Source: Streptomyces sp. P3 | Lineage (GTDB): Bacteria > Actinomycetota > Actinomycetes > Streptomycetales > Streptomycetaceae | Reading direction: 5' to 3' | DNA length: 64,000 nucleotides | NCBI GenBank assembly: GCA_016893485.2 | Contig: JAFEKX020000001.1 | Span: 2,852,001-2,916,000, forward strand | Part shown: in pieces, positions 19,432 to 30,318 of the stretch | Numbering within the stretch: position 1 is the stretch's first letter | Layout: every line of letters starts with the position of its first letter | Position numbers and translations under genes: made by a program | The notes under the pieces: model-generated | Databases searched by the model: none | What the model saw: only the letters and a program-made list of their open reading frames with translations | Told to the model about the DNA's origin: nothing

Positions 19432-20072
19432 TCAGCTCTGATTGAAGAACCCGCCCTCTGCGATGCGGGCCTTGTCCTCCGCCGTGACATCGACGTTAGC
19501 AGGCGACAACAGGAACACCTTCTGCGTCACCCGCTCGATGCTGCCGTGAAGACCAAACACCAAACCGGCCGCAAAGTCGACAAGTCGCTTCGCGTCTGTG
19601 TCATCCATCTCAGTCAGATTCATGATCACCGGGGTGCCTTCACGGAAGTGTTCCCCGATGGTACGGGCCTCGTTGTAGGTCCGGGGTGAAGTGTGGTGAT
19701 CCGGTAAGGCTCTCGTTCGGACACGACCTTGGGCATGATCACCGGTGCGTTCTTCTCCAGGGACTGGCGTTCTTGTGTGATGGATGCCACGGGCGCGATA
19801 CGCGCCGGACGTCCTGATTCCGTACCCAGGGAAGCGGAATGGGACACCGAGTCACGAGGAGCCGGAGGCTGCACCACTCGTACCGGTTCGTCCCTTTGGG
19901 ACTGATGAGGACTGTGCGACTGGTGCGACGGCTCATGCCGTCGACGGTCCCGCTCGGGCTCCGGGTCCAGTTCGGGTTCGAAGTCGTCGTCGGGGTCGAA
20001 ACCCCGGCCGTCGTACCCATCGTCCTCCACGAGGCCGAGGTAGACCGCCATCTTGCGCATCGCGCCGGCCAT
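19432..20072 (-). CDS. sepF: Cell division protein SepF (frame broken)
   Basis: SepF binds membranes and the FtsZ C-terminal tail, anchoring the Z ring in bacteria that lack FtsA. The N-terminal amphipathic part [17 protein letters not shown] is followed by an acidic, Asp/Glu/Pro/Arg-rich linker and the C-terminal core containing [20 protein letters not shown] and [15 protein letters not shown]. The frame breaks at 19683-19686 (four G where five are needed), after which [17 protein letters not shown] can be read. Repaired length is 213 residues. ATG 20072 has GGAGGA nine bases upstream. No ftsA gene is present in this cluster, in keeping with SepF taking that role. Confidence 0.93.
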
Positions 20073-20200
20073 GCTCTGAGTCCTCCGCTCTGTGGTGGAT
20101 CGGCTGACGACTGCCAAGTGCCCGCGATCCACGAGGTCGTTACGCCCGCTTTCGGCGGCATTGACCATATTTTCTACTGTGGTCCGACTTCCTGGCGACG

Positions 20201-20919
20201 TTACCCGAGCCTGGGGCGCACGCCGAGTACCGCAGTGCCGACGCGCACATGTGTCGCTCCGGCTGCCACGGCCTGTTCGAGGTCCGCACTCATCCCTGCG
20301 GACACCATGTTCGCAGCCGGATGGGCTCGGCGCAGGTCAGTCGACAAATCCATCAACCGCCCGAACGCCTCCTGTTGGCGCCCGGCGTACTCCCGGTGAG
20401 CGGAGCGACGGTCATCAACCCGTCGAGCCGCAACCCCGGCGCCCCCGCGACGAGATCGGCCAACTCCCCGACGCCGCCCGGCGCCACGCCACCCCGCTCG
20501 CCCCGCCCGCTCACTTCGGCGTCGAGCGCGACCTGGATGAGACAGCCCAGTTGACGCCCGGTCCGCTCGGCCTCCTTCGACAGCGCGGTGACGAGCCGGG
20601 CCCGGTCGACCGACTGCACGACATCGGCGTAACCGACCACGGATCGCACCTTGTTCGTCTGCAACTGACCGACGAAGTGCCAACTCAGCGCCAGATCCGC
20701 GCATTCGGCGGCCTTCGGGGCGGCGTCCTGGTCCCGGTTCTCGGCGACATGACGCACACCGAGTTCGGCCAACATCCGCACATCGCTCGCCGGATAGGTC
20801 TTCGTGACCACGATCAGGGTCACTTCTTCACGCTTGCGCCCGGCCGCCACACAGGCGGCGGTGATGCGTTCCTCGACTTTCGCCAGATTTACGGCGAGTT
20901 CGTCCCTACGGTCCGTCAT
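20201..20919 (-). CDS. ylmE: YggS-family PLP homeostasis protein (YlmE), frame broken
   Basis: This is a pyridoxal 5'-phosphate-binding protein of the YggS/PLPBP family that helps control PLP levels; it has no known enzymatic activity. The PLP lysine is in LIVVTKTYPASDVR, followed by HFVGQLQTNKVR and the C-terminal phosphate-binding MSADLEQAVAAGATHVRVGT. The frame breaks at 20392-20394 (three C where four are needed). Repaired length is 239 residues. The start is ATG 20919, six bases after the ylmD stop, so the ylmD-ylmE pair is probably cotranslated from the ftsZ transcript. Confidence 0.92.
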
Positions 20920-20925
20920 GTCCCG

Positions 20926-21653
20926 TCAGTCCAGCCAGACATAGCTCGCCAGCCGCCCGGTGGTCCGGTCGCGGCGGTACGAGAAGTGATCGTCCGATTC
21001 ACGGGTGCACACCGGCGACTGCTCCCGGTCGCGCACCCCGAGCCGGTCGAGCTGCGCGTGTGCGCCGGCGGTCACGTCGACCGCGGAGTGCCCCAACTCG
21101 TCTCGGCGTGCGCCGCCGGTTCCACCGCGGCGACGTCGGCGCGCATCTCGGCGGGCACTTCGTAGCACCGGCCGCAGACGGCGGGTCCGGTGCGGGCGAC
21201 GATCCGGGCGGGATCGGCGCCGAGTTCGACCATGGCTCGTACGGCGGCGGGGACGACCCCGGCGACCATGCCCGGGCGTCCGGCGTGGGCCGCGCCCGCG
21301 ATCCCGGCGACCGGGTCGGCGAGCAGGACCGGAGTGCAGTCGGCGGTCAGCACGGCGAGGGCGAGACCGCGCCGTGCGGTGACAAGCGCGTCGACGGAGG
21401 GGATGTCCGAGTCGCCCCAGGGCTCCTCGACGACCGCCACGTCGGCCCCGTGCACCTGGTTCATCCAGACCACCAGACCGGGGTCCAACCCCAGTGACTT
21501 GGCGGCCAGTTCACGATTGGTACGGACGGCGTCGGGGTCGTCGCCGACCGCGCCGCCGAGATTGAGCTCCTCGTACGGAACGGCGCTCACCCCGCCCCAC
21601 CTGTCGGTGAAGGCGAAGTGCGCGCCGCTCACGGTGTCGAGCTGTCCTATCAC
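20926..21653 (-). CDS. ylmD: YfiH/YlmD laccase-domain protein (PgeF family), frame broken
   Basis: This is a peptidoglycan-editing-factor / polyphenol-oxidase-fold protein of the DUF152 family. Metal or substrate ligands of the family are seen in [18 protein letters not shown] and [12 protein letters not shown] (usually AHAGWRG), and the [12 protein letters not shown] segment is characteristic. The frame breaks near 21085 (GTP-AVDVTAG) where one C is missing. Repaired length is 242 residues. GTG 21653 overlaps the ftsZ stop as GTGA, indicating translational coupling. In other bacteria the family removes non-canonical amino acids from wall precursors or has purine nucleosidase activity; which applies here is not evident. 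Confidence 0.9.
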
Positions 21654-22837
21654 TTCAGGAAGTCCGGTACGTCCAGCTCCTCGGCGGCGCTGTCCGAGTA
21701 GGTCCGCGACGGCGGGACCGGCGGGGCGACCGGAAGGTCGGCGACCGGCTCCGGAGTCGGCTCCGGCTCCTCCTTGGGCTTGACGCTGCCGAGCGAGCCG
21801 AAGGACGGACGGCTCTCCTGCCGTACCGGGGTCGGCTCGTCGCGGCGGGCCGAGGACGAACTCGTGCCCGTCTCGCGGCGGGTCGGCGGCTGGCCGCCGT
21901 CGAAGCCGGCCGCGATGACCGTGACCCGGACCTCGTCACCGAGGGCGTCGTCGATGACGGCGCCGAAGATGATGTTGGCCTCGGGGTGGGCGGCCTCGCT
22001 GACCAGTTGGGCCGCTTCGTTGATCTCGAACAGGCCGAGGTCGGAGCCGCCGGAGATGGAGAGCAGGACGCCGCGGGCGCCGTCGATGGAGGCTTCGAGA
22101 AGCGGCGAGGAGATCGCCATCTCGGCCGCCGCCACCGCGCGGTCGTCGCCGCGGGCCGAGCCGATGCCCATGAGGGCCGAACCGGCCTCGGACATCACGG
22201 ACTTGACGTCGGCGAAGTCGAGGTTGATCAGGCCGGGCGTGGTGATGAGATCGGTGATGCCCTGCACACCGGAGAGCAGGACCTGGTCCGCCGACTTGAA
22301 GGCGTCGAGGACCGAGACCTGGCGGTCCGAGATGGACAGCAGCCGGTCGTTCGGGATGACGATGAGGGTGTCGACCTCTTCGCGGAGTTCGGCGATGCCG
22401 TCCTCCGCCTGGTTGGCCCGGCGCCGTCCCTCGAAGGTGAACGGGCGGGTGACCACGCCGATCGTGAGGGCGCCGAGCGAGCGCGCGATGTTGGCCACGA
22501 CGGGGGCGCCGCCGGTACCGGTGCCGCCACCCTCGCCGGCCGTCACGAAGACCATGTCGGCCCCCTTGAGGACCTCCTCGATCTCCTCACGGTGATCCTC
22601 GGCGGCCTTGCGGCCGACGGCCGGGTTGGCGCCGGCGCCGAGTCCGCGGGTGAGTTCGCGGCCGACGTCGAGTTTGACGTCGGCGTCGCTCATCAACAGC
22701 GCCTGCGCGTCGGTGTTGATGGCGATGAACTCGACGCCCTTGAGACCGACCTCGATCATCCGGTTGATGGCATTGACACCACCGCCGCCGACACCGATGA
22801 CTTTGATGACTGCGAGGTAGTTCTGCGGTGCTGCCAC
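21650..22837 (-). CDS. ftsZ: Cell division GTPase FtsZ
   Basis: FtsZ is the tubulin-like GTPase forming Z rings and, in sporulating aerial hyphae, Z ladders. The 395-residue frame is intact. The tubulin signature GGGTGTGG is at residues 103-110, preceded by the nucleotide-binding [13 protein letters not shown]; the T7 loop region reads [12 protein letters not shown] variable Ser/Pro/Glu-rich linker precedes the conserved C-terminal peptide LDVPDFLK that binds SepF and FtsW. GTG start with GAGAGG six bases before. It is preceded by a 277-base regulatory gap, unlike the close packing elsewhere in the cluster, fitting the known separate and developmental promoters of Streptomyces ftsZ. Confidence 0.98.
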   Translation of the reverse strand: MAAPQNYLAVIKVIGVGGGGVNAINRMIEVGLKGVEFIAINTDAQALLMSDADVKLDVGRELTRGLGAGANPAVGRKAAEDHREEIEEVLKGADMVFVTAGEGGGTGTGGAPVVANIARSLGALTIGVVTRPFTFEGRRRANQAEDGIAELREEVDTLIVIPNDRLLSISDRQVSVLDAFKSADQVLLSGVQGITDLITTPGLINLDFADVKSVMSEAGSALMGIGSARGDDRAVAAAEMAISSPLLEASIDGARGVLLSISGGSDLGLFEINEAAQLVSEAAHPEANIIFGAVIDDALGDEVRVTVIAAGFDGGQPPTRRETGTSSSSARRDEPTPVRQESRPSFGSLGSVKPKEEPEPTPEPVADLPVAPPVPPSRTYSDSAAEELDVPDFLK

Positions 22838-23114
22838 GTCGAAGGCCTCTCGCCTCGAGTTACGTGTCGTCGGTCGCGGTGTTCCGCGACCCGACGACGG
22901 ATGCCGAATGGGACGGTCCGTAGCGCCGACCCGAACCCTAACGTTGAAGTTTAGGGTTACCAGTGTGTCCGTTCCTTGAAGTCTTCTGAACAGGACACTA
23001 AGTCGACAAGTGGCGCACGTTCAACGAACACGCCGAACCTCCCGTTTTTCTTTTCACCCTATGTGATCAGCCGTAGCGCTGCCCAACCAGGGTGCTGGCC
23101 TGCGCGAATGTGCG
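22838..23114 (-). promoter_or_regulatory. ftsZ upstream region with perfect inverted repeat
   Basis: No gene lies here. It contains a perfect 8-base inverted repeat AACCCTAA (22934-22941) and TTAGGGTT (22951-22958) around a 9-base loop, and next to it on the minus strand GGACACACTGG (GACAC at 22965-22969), resembling the WhiA core site GACAC. An A/T-rich block (AAAAGAAAAACGGGAGG on the minus strand) lies just after ftsQ. In S. coelicolor this gap carries several ftsZ promoters, one sporulation-induced; exact start points cannot be fixed from sequence. Confidence 0.65.
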
Positions 23115-23909
23115 TCAACTCCCGGCTGACGCAGGGGCGGTGGGAACGCTGACGTCGAAGTGCCGGGCGCCGGAAGCTGCTTTCATGAGAGCGGTGAGCG
23201 TACGCGCCTTCGCGGCGCCCTTGTCACCGCTTCCCCATGAGACGGTCCGGCCACCGGTCAACTCCAGCGAGATGTCGTCGTAGGAACGGACCTTGACGGC
23301 CTGTGTGGTGCGGGCGACCGCGGCCGGAATGTCACCCGCGACCCGTACCGCCTCGCGGATGAGGCGGGTCTCGCCGAAGCGGCGCAGGCCGGCCGCGGAC
23401 GAACCCGATTGCGAGAGCGCCAATTCGAGGGTGGGGATGGACTTCGGCGGTGTGGAAACAGTGGCGAACCGCGCGCCCTCGTCGTCCACTTCGACGAAGT
23501 TTCCGCCCTTTTTCTCGACCAGGACCGGGACGCGTTCGGTCACTTTCAGCCCGATTCCGTGAGGCCAGGAACGGACTACGTCAACCGCGTCAATTCGGGG
23601 CAATTTACTGCGGAGTCGGGCTTCGATCGCATCGGTGTCGACAGAGACGAGCGGTCCGCCGACCGGAACGTCGGCGGCTTCGCGCACTTCTTCCGGCGTC
23701 AGGACCTCGGTCCCGGAGACCGGCACCTTCTCGACCCGCAGCCACGGCGAGCCGTAGAGCAGCCAGACCGTGACGGCGCCCAACACCACTGCGGCGAGGG
23801 CGAGTACGACAATCAGACGAAGACGCCTTCGTCCCAGGCGCCGGACAAGGGGCGGGCCGGACGACTCCTGTTGGCGTTCACCGCGCTCGGCGGTGCTCGG
23901 TCCGGCCAC
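23115..23909 (-). CDS. ftsQ: Cell division protein FtsQ (DivIB)
   Basis: This is a bitopic membrane protein of the divisome that scaffolds FtsL and the septal wall synthase. The 264-residue intact frame has a short cytoplasmic N-terminus with RRLGRRRLR, one membrane helix (about residues 33-52, LIVVLALAAVVLGAVTVWLL), then an extracytoplasmic POTRA domain (WLRVEKVPVSGTEVLTPEEV) and the FtsQ beta domain (RSWPHGIGLKVTERVPVLVE). GTG 23909 follows AGGGGAGC. It lies 25 bases after murG in the dcw order typical of actinobacteria. Confidence 0.95.
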   Translation of the reverse strand: MAGPSTAERGERQQESSGPPLVRRLGRRRLRLIVVLALAAVVLGAVTVWLLYGSPWLRVEKVPVSGTEVLTPEEVREAADVPVGGPLVSVDTDAIEARLRSKLPRIDAVDVVRSWPHGIGLKVTERVPVLVEKKGGNFVEVDDEGARFATVSTPPKSIPTLELALSQSGSSAAGLRRFGETRLIREAVRVAGDIPAAVARTTQAVKVRSYDDISLELTGGRTVSWGSGDKGAAKARTLTALMKAASGARHFDVSVPTAPASAGS

Positions 23910-23934
23910 GCTCCCCTGCCTCTCTCACATAGGA

Positions 23935-25023
23935 CTAACGGTGCCGCGAGGCGATCGCCTCGTACACCATGCCGACGAGCAGGTCGTCGGCGTCACGGCG
24001 GCCGAACTCGCTTGCCGCGCGCGACATCTCGTACAGCCGGTGCGGATCGGCGAGCACGGGCAGGACGTTGCCCTGGACCCACTCGGGCGTCAGTTCCGCG
24101 TCGTCGACCAGGAGTCCGCCGCCGGCCTTGACCACCGGCTGGGCGTTCAGCCGCTGTTCGCCGTTGCCGATGGGCAACGGGACGTAGGCGGCCGGGAGTC
24201 CGACGGCGGAGAGTTCGGCGACGGTCATCGCGCCCGCGCGGCAGAGCATCATGTCGGCCGCGGCGTACGCGAGGTCCATCCGGTCCACGTACGGTACCGG
24301 GATGTAGGGGGCATCCCCGGCATCTGGTGCACCTGCGGCAGTTCGTTCTTCGGACCGACCGCGTGCAGGATCTGGATTCCGGCCTGTTGGAGGTACGGCG
24401 CGACCCGCTCGACCACCTCGTTGAGGTGCCGGGCGCCCTGCGAGCCGCCGGAGACCAGCAGCGTCGGCAGGTTCGGGTCGAGGCCGAACGCGGCCCGGGC
24501 CTCGGGCCGTACGGCCGCGCGGTCCAGGGTGGCGATCGTGCGCCGCAGCGGGATGCCGATGTAGCGGGCGTCCCGCAGCTTGCTGTCCGGGGTCGAGACG
24601 GCGACCCGGGCCGCGTAGCGCGAGCCGATCTTGTTGGCCAACCCGGGCCTGGCGTTGGCCTCGTGGATCACGATCGGCACCCCGAGGCGCTTGGCCGCGA
24701 GATAGCCGGGCAGTGCCACATAGCCGCCGAAGCCCACGACGCAGTCCGCCTTGGTGCGCTCCAGGATCTGCTCGGCGGCCTTGATCGTGCCGCGCAACCG
24801 TCCCGGCACGGTGATCAGTTCGGGGTGGGCTTGCGCGGCAGCGGTACGGCGGGGATCAGCGCGAGTTCGTAGCCCCGCTCGGGTACGAGACGGGTCTCAA
24901 GGCCGCGCTCCGTGCCCAGGGCCGTGATCCCCACGGTGGGGTCCTGCCTGCGCAGGGCATCCGCGAGGGCGAGCGCCGGCTCGATGTGGCCGGCGGTCCC
25001 CCACCGGCGAGTACGACATGCAC
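23935..25023 (-). CDS. murG: MurG, lipid II-forming GlcNAc transferase (frame broken)
   Basis: This peripheral membrane GT-B glycosyltransferase adds GlcNAc to lipid I to make lipid II. Motifs appear in order: N-terminal G-loop [39 protein letters not shown], second G-loop [15 protein letters not shown], and the UDP-GlcNAc site [18 protein letters not shown]. The frame is broken at 24998-25002, 24822-24825 and 24307-24311, in each case a C/G run one base short; the repaired protein is 363 residues. GTG 25023 starts six bases after the ftsW stop, indicating coupling. The breaks fall in conserved segments, so they are sequence errors rather than a pseudogene. Confidence 0.95.
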
Positions 25024-25029
25024 CGAAAT

Positions 25030-26394
25030 TCACCGCTCTCCGGACGAACGCGCCGCCGAGGCACGCCGTCGCATCGTGTTCCATCTCCGGGGCCGTTGGC
25101 CGGAACCGGTACCCCTGGCCCCCGCTTTCTACCAAAGCGGGGTTGCCGCATCGCAAGCGCCGCCCGCGCAGCGGGGTCGTCGCGCGCGAAGGCGATCAGC
25201 AACCCGATGGCGAACATGGTCGGCAGCAGGGCGGAACCCCCGTAGGAGAACAGCGGGAGCGGGACGCCGGCGATCGGCAGCAGGCCGAGCACCGCACCGA
25301 TGTTGATCACCGCCTGAGCGGTGATCCAGGTGGTCACGCCTCCCGCGGCATACCTCACGAAGGGGTCCTCCGTGCGTCCGGCCACGCGGATACCCGCATA
25401 GCCTAGAGCCGCGAAGAGGGCGAGCACCGACAGTGTGCCCGCCAGACCCAGTTCCTCACCGGTGACGGCGAAGATGAAGTCGGTGTGGGCCTCGGGAGTT
25501 GACCCCATTTCTCCACACTCGCCCCGAGCCCGGAGCCGAAGATCCCGCCGGACGCGAGCGCGTAGATCCCGTGCACGGCCTGCCAGCAGTCGGCGACCCC
25601 GGTCTTCGGCTCGGTGGCGCCGATGCAGGCGAGCCGGGCCATGCGGTTGGGGCTGGTCTTGATGAGGATCACACCGATCGCGGCCGCGATCGACAGCACG
25701 CCGACGAAGAGCCGGGTCGGGGCGCCGGCCAGCCAGAGCAGGCCGAACAGGATCGCGGTGAGGATGATCGCCGTACCCATGTCGCCGCCGAGCATGATCA
25801 GCCCGAGCAGCATGAACGCGACCGGCACCAGCGGCACCAGCATGTGCTTCCACTGGGACAGCATCGCCTTGTCCTGCTTGCGGGCGAGCAGGTCGGCGCC
25901 CCACAGCACGAGGGCCAACTTGCCGAACTCGCTGGGCTGGATCTGGAAGGAGCCGCCGAGCGAGATCCAGTTCCGGTTGCCGTTGACCGACATCCCTATC
26001 CCCGGCAGCTGCACCAGCGCCATCATGAAGACGGCGCCCGCGAGGATCGGATAGGCCAGTGCCCGGTGCAACTTGACCGGCATCCGCGAGGCGGCCAGCG
26101 CCAAGACCCCGCCGATACAGGCCGCGAGGAACTGTTTGCGGAAGAAGTACGAGCCGGGCAGGGAGAGTTGGAGCGCCGTGATCTGGGAGGCCGAGTAGAC
26201 CATCACCAGACCGAGCACGGTGATCAGCACACTGCCGCCGGCGATCAGGTAGTAGGCGGTCAGCGGCCGGTCCCAGGCCCGGCGGGCGTTGGCGTAGAGC
26301 CGTCGTACGGGGTTGTCGCGTACGGTCCTGACGGCGGCGGGACGTCTGGGGGCCGCTGCTGCACGGGCGGCCGGCCGGTACGGCTACTGGGCAT
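25030..26394 (-). CDS. ftsW: FtsW, septal SEDS peptidoglycan polymerase (frame broken)
   Basis: This is a polytopic SEDS-family glycosyltransferase working with FtsI at the septum. An N-terminal basic cytoplasmic tail ([16 protein letters not shown]) leads to about ten membrane helices. Family segments are [54 protein letters not shown] and [18 protein letters not shown]. The frame breaks at 26348-26352, 25494-25496 and 25089-25092. After the last, the tail reads [19 protein letters not shown] and stops six bases before murG. About 455 residues, as in other streptomycetes. In Streptomyces FtsW is needed for sporulation septation but not for vegetative growth (family knowledge). Confidence 0.95.
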
Positions 26395-26415
26395 CAGCGC
26401 CTCCGCTTGCGTCGG

Positions 26416-27848
26416 TCAGGCGCCGAGTTCGCGAACCGCCTGGGCGAACGCGTCACCGCGCCTGGTGTAGTTGGCGAACATGTCCATGGAGGCGCAGGCC
26501 GGGGCCAGAAGCACCGTGTCGCCGGCGGCGGCGAGTCGCTGTGCCTCCTGGACAGCCGCGAGCATCGCCCCAGTGTCGGTCCGGTCGAGGTCGACGACGG
26601 GTACTTCCGGCGCGTGTCGCGCGAGGGCTTCGCGGATCAGCGCGCGATCGGCGCCGATGAGCACGACGCCCCGGAGGTGCTTGGCCGACTTGGCGACCAA
26701 CTCGTCGAAGGTGGCGCCCTTGGCGAGTCCGCCGGCGATCCACACGATCGACTCGTAGGCCGCCAACGAGGCTTCCGCCGCGTGGGTGTTGGTGGCCTTG
26801 GAGTCGTCGATGTACGCGACGCCGTCCACATCGGCCACGTGCGCGATGCGGTGCGCGTCGGGCGTGAAGGCCCGCAGCCCGTCCCGTACGGCCTTGGCGG
26901 GCACCCCGAAGGCGCGCGCGAGGGCGGCAGCGGCAAGGGCGTTGGCGATGTTGTGCGGGGCCGGCGGGTTGACGTCCGCGACCTCGGCGAGTTCCTGCGC
27001 GTTCTTCTGCCGGTCCTCGACGAAGGCACGGTCCACCAGGATGCCGTCCACGACGCCGAGTTGGGAGGGCGCGGGGCTTCCGAGGGTGAACCCGATCGCC
27101 CGGCAGCCCTCTTCGACGTCGGCCTCGCGGACGAGGTCCTCGGTGGCCTTGTCGGCGACGTTGTAGACGCAGGCGACCTGATTGCCTTCGTAGATACGGC
27201 CCTTGTCGGCGGCGTACGCCTCCATGGAGCCGTGCCAGTCGAGGTGATCGGGCGCCAGGTTGAGGACGGCGGCCGAGTGGGCGCGCAGCGAGGGCGCCCA
27301 GTGGAGTTGGTAGCTCGACAGTTCGACGGCGAGGACGTCGTACTCCTCGTCCCCGAGGACGGCGTCGAGGACCGAGACGCCGATGTTGCCGACGGCCGCC
27401 GTGCGCAGGCCGCCCGCCTTCAGGATGGAGGCGAGCATCTGGACGGTGGTGGTCTTGCCGTTGGTGCCGGTGACGGCCAGCCAGGGGGCCGCTCCGGGGC
27501 CGCGCAGGCGCCAGGCCAGCTCCACGTCCCCCAGACCGGAACGCCCGCCTCACGGGCCGCCGTGAACAGCGGCTTGCCGGGCTGCCAGCCGGGGGTGGTG
27601 ACGATCAGTTCGGTGCCGTCGGGCAGGGTTGCTCCGTCGCCGAGGCGCACGGTGATGCCGAGCGCCTCCAGCTCCGCGGCCTGGGCCCGGGAGCGCTCGT
27701 CGGCGCCGTCGTTGACGACCGTGACGAGCGCGCCGAGGCCGTGCAGGACCTTGGCCGCCGGGATGCCGGAGACACCGAGTCCGGCGACGGTGACGTGCTT
27801 GCCCGCGAAGGAGAGCCCCTGCCCATCGGTCACTTTTCCGCTGCCCAT
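26416..27848 (-). CDS. murD: MurD, UDP-MurNAc-L-Ala:D-Glu ligase (frame broken)
   Basis: This cytoplasmic Mur ligase adds D-glutamate to the nucleotide precursor. The N-terminal Rossmann part ([20 protein letters not shown]) binds UDP, the central domain has the P-loop [14 protein letters not shown], and [20 protein letters not shown] and [16 protein letters not shown] are family signatures. The frame breaks at 27528-27532 (five C for six), after which [13 protein letters not shown] can be read; repaired length is 477 residues. ATG 27848 overlaps mraY by 19 bases; an alternative GTG at 27833 would give a 4-base GTGA overlap, so the exact start is uncertain. Confidence 0.95.
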
Positions 27849-28902
27849 CCCGCGTAGAAGAGGCCCAGGCCGACGATCACGCAGATGCCCTGGATGATCC
27901 AGAAGCGGACCACCACGAGCACTTCGGACCAGCCTTTGAGTTCGAAGTGGTGCTGGAGCGGGGCCATGCGGAAGACCCGCTTGCCGGTGAGCTTGAACGA
28001 GCCGACCTGGATGACCACCGACATCGTGATGAGGACGAAGAGACCACCCATGATGGCGACCAGCAGCTCGGTGCGGGAGAGGATCGCCAGGCCCGTCAGC
28101 ACACCGCCGAGGGCCAGCGAACCGGTGTCCCCATGAAGATCTTGGCCGGCGAGGTGTTCCACCACAGGAAGCCCAGGCAGGCGCCCATCAGCGCGGAGGC
28201 GATGACCGCGAGGTCGAGCGGATCGCGCACCTCGTAGCAGGCGTTCGGGTTGGTCAGGGTCGTCGCGTTGGCGCAGGACTCCTGGAACTGCCAGACACCG
28301 ATGAAGGTGTAGGCGCCGAAGACCAGCACGGAGGCGCCGGTGGCGAGGCCGTCCAGACCGTCCGTCAGGTTCACGCCGTTCGACATCGCGAGGATCATGA
28401 ACAGCGCCCAGATCACGAACAGGATCGGGCCGATCTTCCAGCCGAAGTCCGTGATGAACGACAGCTTCGTCGAGGCCGGGGTGTTGCCGCGGGCGTCCTG
28501 GAACTGCAGGGCGAGCACCGCGAAGCTGATGCCGACGATCAGCTGGCCGGCCATCTTCGCCTTGGCCCGCAGGCCCAGCGAACGGCGCTTGACGATCTTG
28601 ATGTAGTCGTCCAGGAAGCCGACCAGGCCCATGCCCACCATCAGACCGAGCACCAGCAGACCCGAATAGGTCGGCGTGTACCCGGTGATGACCTTGGACA
28701 GGAAGTACGCGGCGACCGTCGCGAAGATGAAGGCGATACCGCCCATCGTCGGCGTACCGCGCTTGCTGGCGTGCTCGCGCGGGCCGTCGTCACGGATGTA
28801 CTGGCCGTAGCCCTTGCGGGCCAGCAGCTTGATCAGCAGCGGGGTGCCCACCAGGGTCAGGAACAGGCCGATGACTCCTGAGAACAGGATCTGCTTCATC
28901 AT
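27830..28902 (-). CDS. mraY: MraY, lipid I synthase (frame broken)
   Basis: This integral membrane phospho-MurNAc-pentapeptide transferase makes lipid I on undecaprenyl phosphate. Ten helices are predicted. Catalytic and family motifs include [20 protein letters not shown] (the DD pair) and [12 protein letters not shown]. The frame breaks at 28129-28132 (four C for five), after which [16 protein letters not shown] continues. Repaired length is 357 residues. The ATG overlaps the murF stop as ATGA, so the two are translationally coupled. Confidence 0.96.
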
Positions 28903-30314
28903 CGGGCGGCAACCTCACCCTCGGTACCGGTCTCGATGAGCGCCTGCGCCACGCTCTCGAGCCCGACCGACCGGGACGCCTTCACGAGAACGACGTCTCC
29001 CGGGCGCAACTCGCTGCGCAACAGGTCGACCGCCGCCTGTGCGTCGGACACGTGCACCGACTCCTCACCCCACGAACCCTCGTTATATGCGCCCAGTTGC
29101 AGCCAGGACGCTTCCCTGCCCCCGACCGCGACGAGCTTGCCGACATTGAGCCGGACGGCCAGCCGTCCGACCGCGTCGTGCTCGGCGAGCGCCTCGTCCC
29201 CGAGCTCGGCCATCTTGCCGAGCACCGCCCACGTTCTGCGTCCCTTGCCCATGGCCGCGAGCGCGCGCAAGGCGGCTCGCATGGACTCGGGGTTCGCGTT
29301 GTAGGCGTCGTTGACGATGGTCACGCCGTCCGGTCGCTCGGTGACCTCCATCCGCCAGCGGGAGAGGGAGCCCGCCTCGGAGAGCGCGGTGGCGATCTCG
29401 TCTGCGGACATGCCCAGCTCATGGGCGACGGCGGCCGCGGCGAGCGCGTTCGACACGTGGTGCTCACCGTACAGGCGCATGGTCACTTCGCTGCACCCGG
29501 AGGGTGTGTGAAGGCTGAAGGCGGGCTGTCCGCTGTCCGTGAGTCTCACGTTCTCGGCCCGAACGTCCGCTTCGCCGGACTCTCCGAAAAGGATCACCTT
29601 CGCCTTCGTACGGGACGCCATGGCCCGTACGAGCGGATCGTCCGCGTTGAGGATCGCGGCGCCGCCGTCCTCGGCCGAGGGGAGCGCTTCCACGAGTTCG
29701 CCCTTTGCCTGCGCGATCTGCTCGCGGCCGCCGAACTCGCCGATGTGGGCGGTGCCGACGTTGAGGACGAGGCCGATCTTCGGGGGCGTCAGATCCGTGA
29801 GGTAGCGGATGTGACCGATGCCGCGGGCGCCCATCTCCAGGACGAGGAACCTCGTCTCGGCGGTGGCGCTCAGCGCGGTCAGCGGCAGCCCGATCTCGTT
29901 GTTGAACGATCCCGGCGTGAACACCGTGGGCGCCGTGCGCGAGAGCACCTGCGCGATGAGGTCCTTGGTGCTGGTCTTGCCCGCCGACCCGGTGAGGGCC
30001 ACGAGCGTGGTCCCGAGGCGTCCTACGACATGGCGGGCGAGGGCGCCCAGGGCGCTCTGGACGTCGTCCACGACGATCGCGGGGACGCCGACCGGGCGGG
30101 ACGCCAACAGGGCCACCGCGCCCGCCTGTACGACCGCTTCCGCGAAATCGTGGCCGTCGACGCGCTCGCCGGCGAAGGCGACGAAGAGGCTGCCTGGTTG
30201 CACTTCCCTGGAGTCGCGGACCACCGGGCCGGTGACCTGGACGGACGGATCCGGTATGTCGTGCGTCTGCCCGCCGACGACTTCTGCGATCTCGGCGAGG
30301 GAGAGGGCGATCAC
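28899..30314 (-). CDS. murF: MurF, D-Ala-D-Ala-adding ligase
   Basis: This cytoplasmic Mur ligase adds the D-Ala-D-Ala dipeptide, completing the UDP-MurNAc-pentapeptide. The 471-residue frame is intact: N-terminal domain (DSREVQPGSLFVAFAGERVD, GHDFAEAVVQAGA), P-loop LTGSAGKTSTKDLIAQVL, VLEMGARGIGHIRYLT, and C-terminal domain NDAYNANPESMRAALRALA. GTG 30314 is four bases after the murE stop. Because of the frameshift in murE the two genes appear as one continuous frame in the raw sequence; this is not a real fusion. Confidence 0.96.
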   Translation of the reverse strand: MIALSLAEIAEVVGGQTHDIPDPSVQVTGPVVRDSREVQPGSLFVAFAGERVDGHDFAEAVVQAGAVALLASRPVGVPAIVVDDVQSALGALARHVVGRLGTTLVALTGSAGKTSTKDLIAQVLSRTAPTVFTPGSFNNEIGLPLTALSATAETRFLVLEMGARGIGHIRYLTDLTPPKIGLVLNVGTAHIGEFGGREQIAQAKGELVEALPSAEDGGAAILNADDPLVRAMASRTKAKVILFGESGEADVRAENVRLTDSGQPAFSLHTPSGCSEVTMRLYGEHHVSNALAAAAVAHELGMSADEIATALSEAGSLSRWRMEVTERPDGVTIVNDAYNANPESMRAALRALAAMGKGRRTWAVLGKMAELGDEALAEHDAVGRLAVRLNVGKLVAVGGREASWLQLGAYNEGSWGEESVHVSDAQAAVDLLRSELRPGDVVLVKASRSVGLESVAQALIETGTEGEVAAR

Positions 30315-30318
30315 AAGT

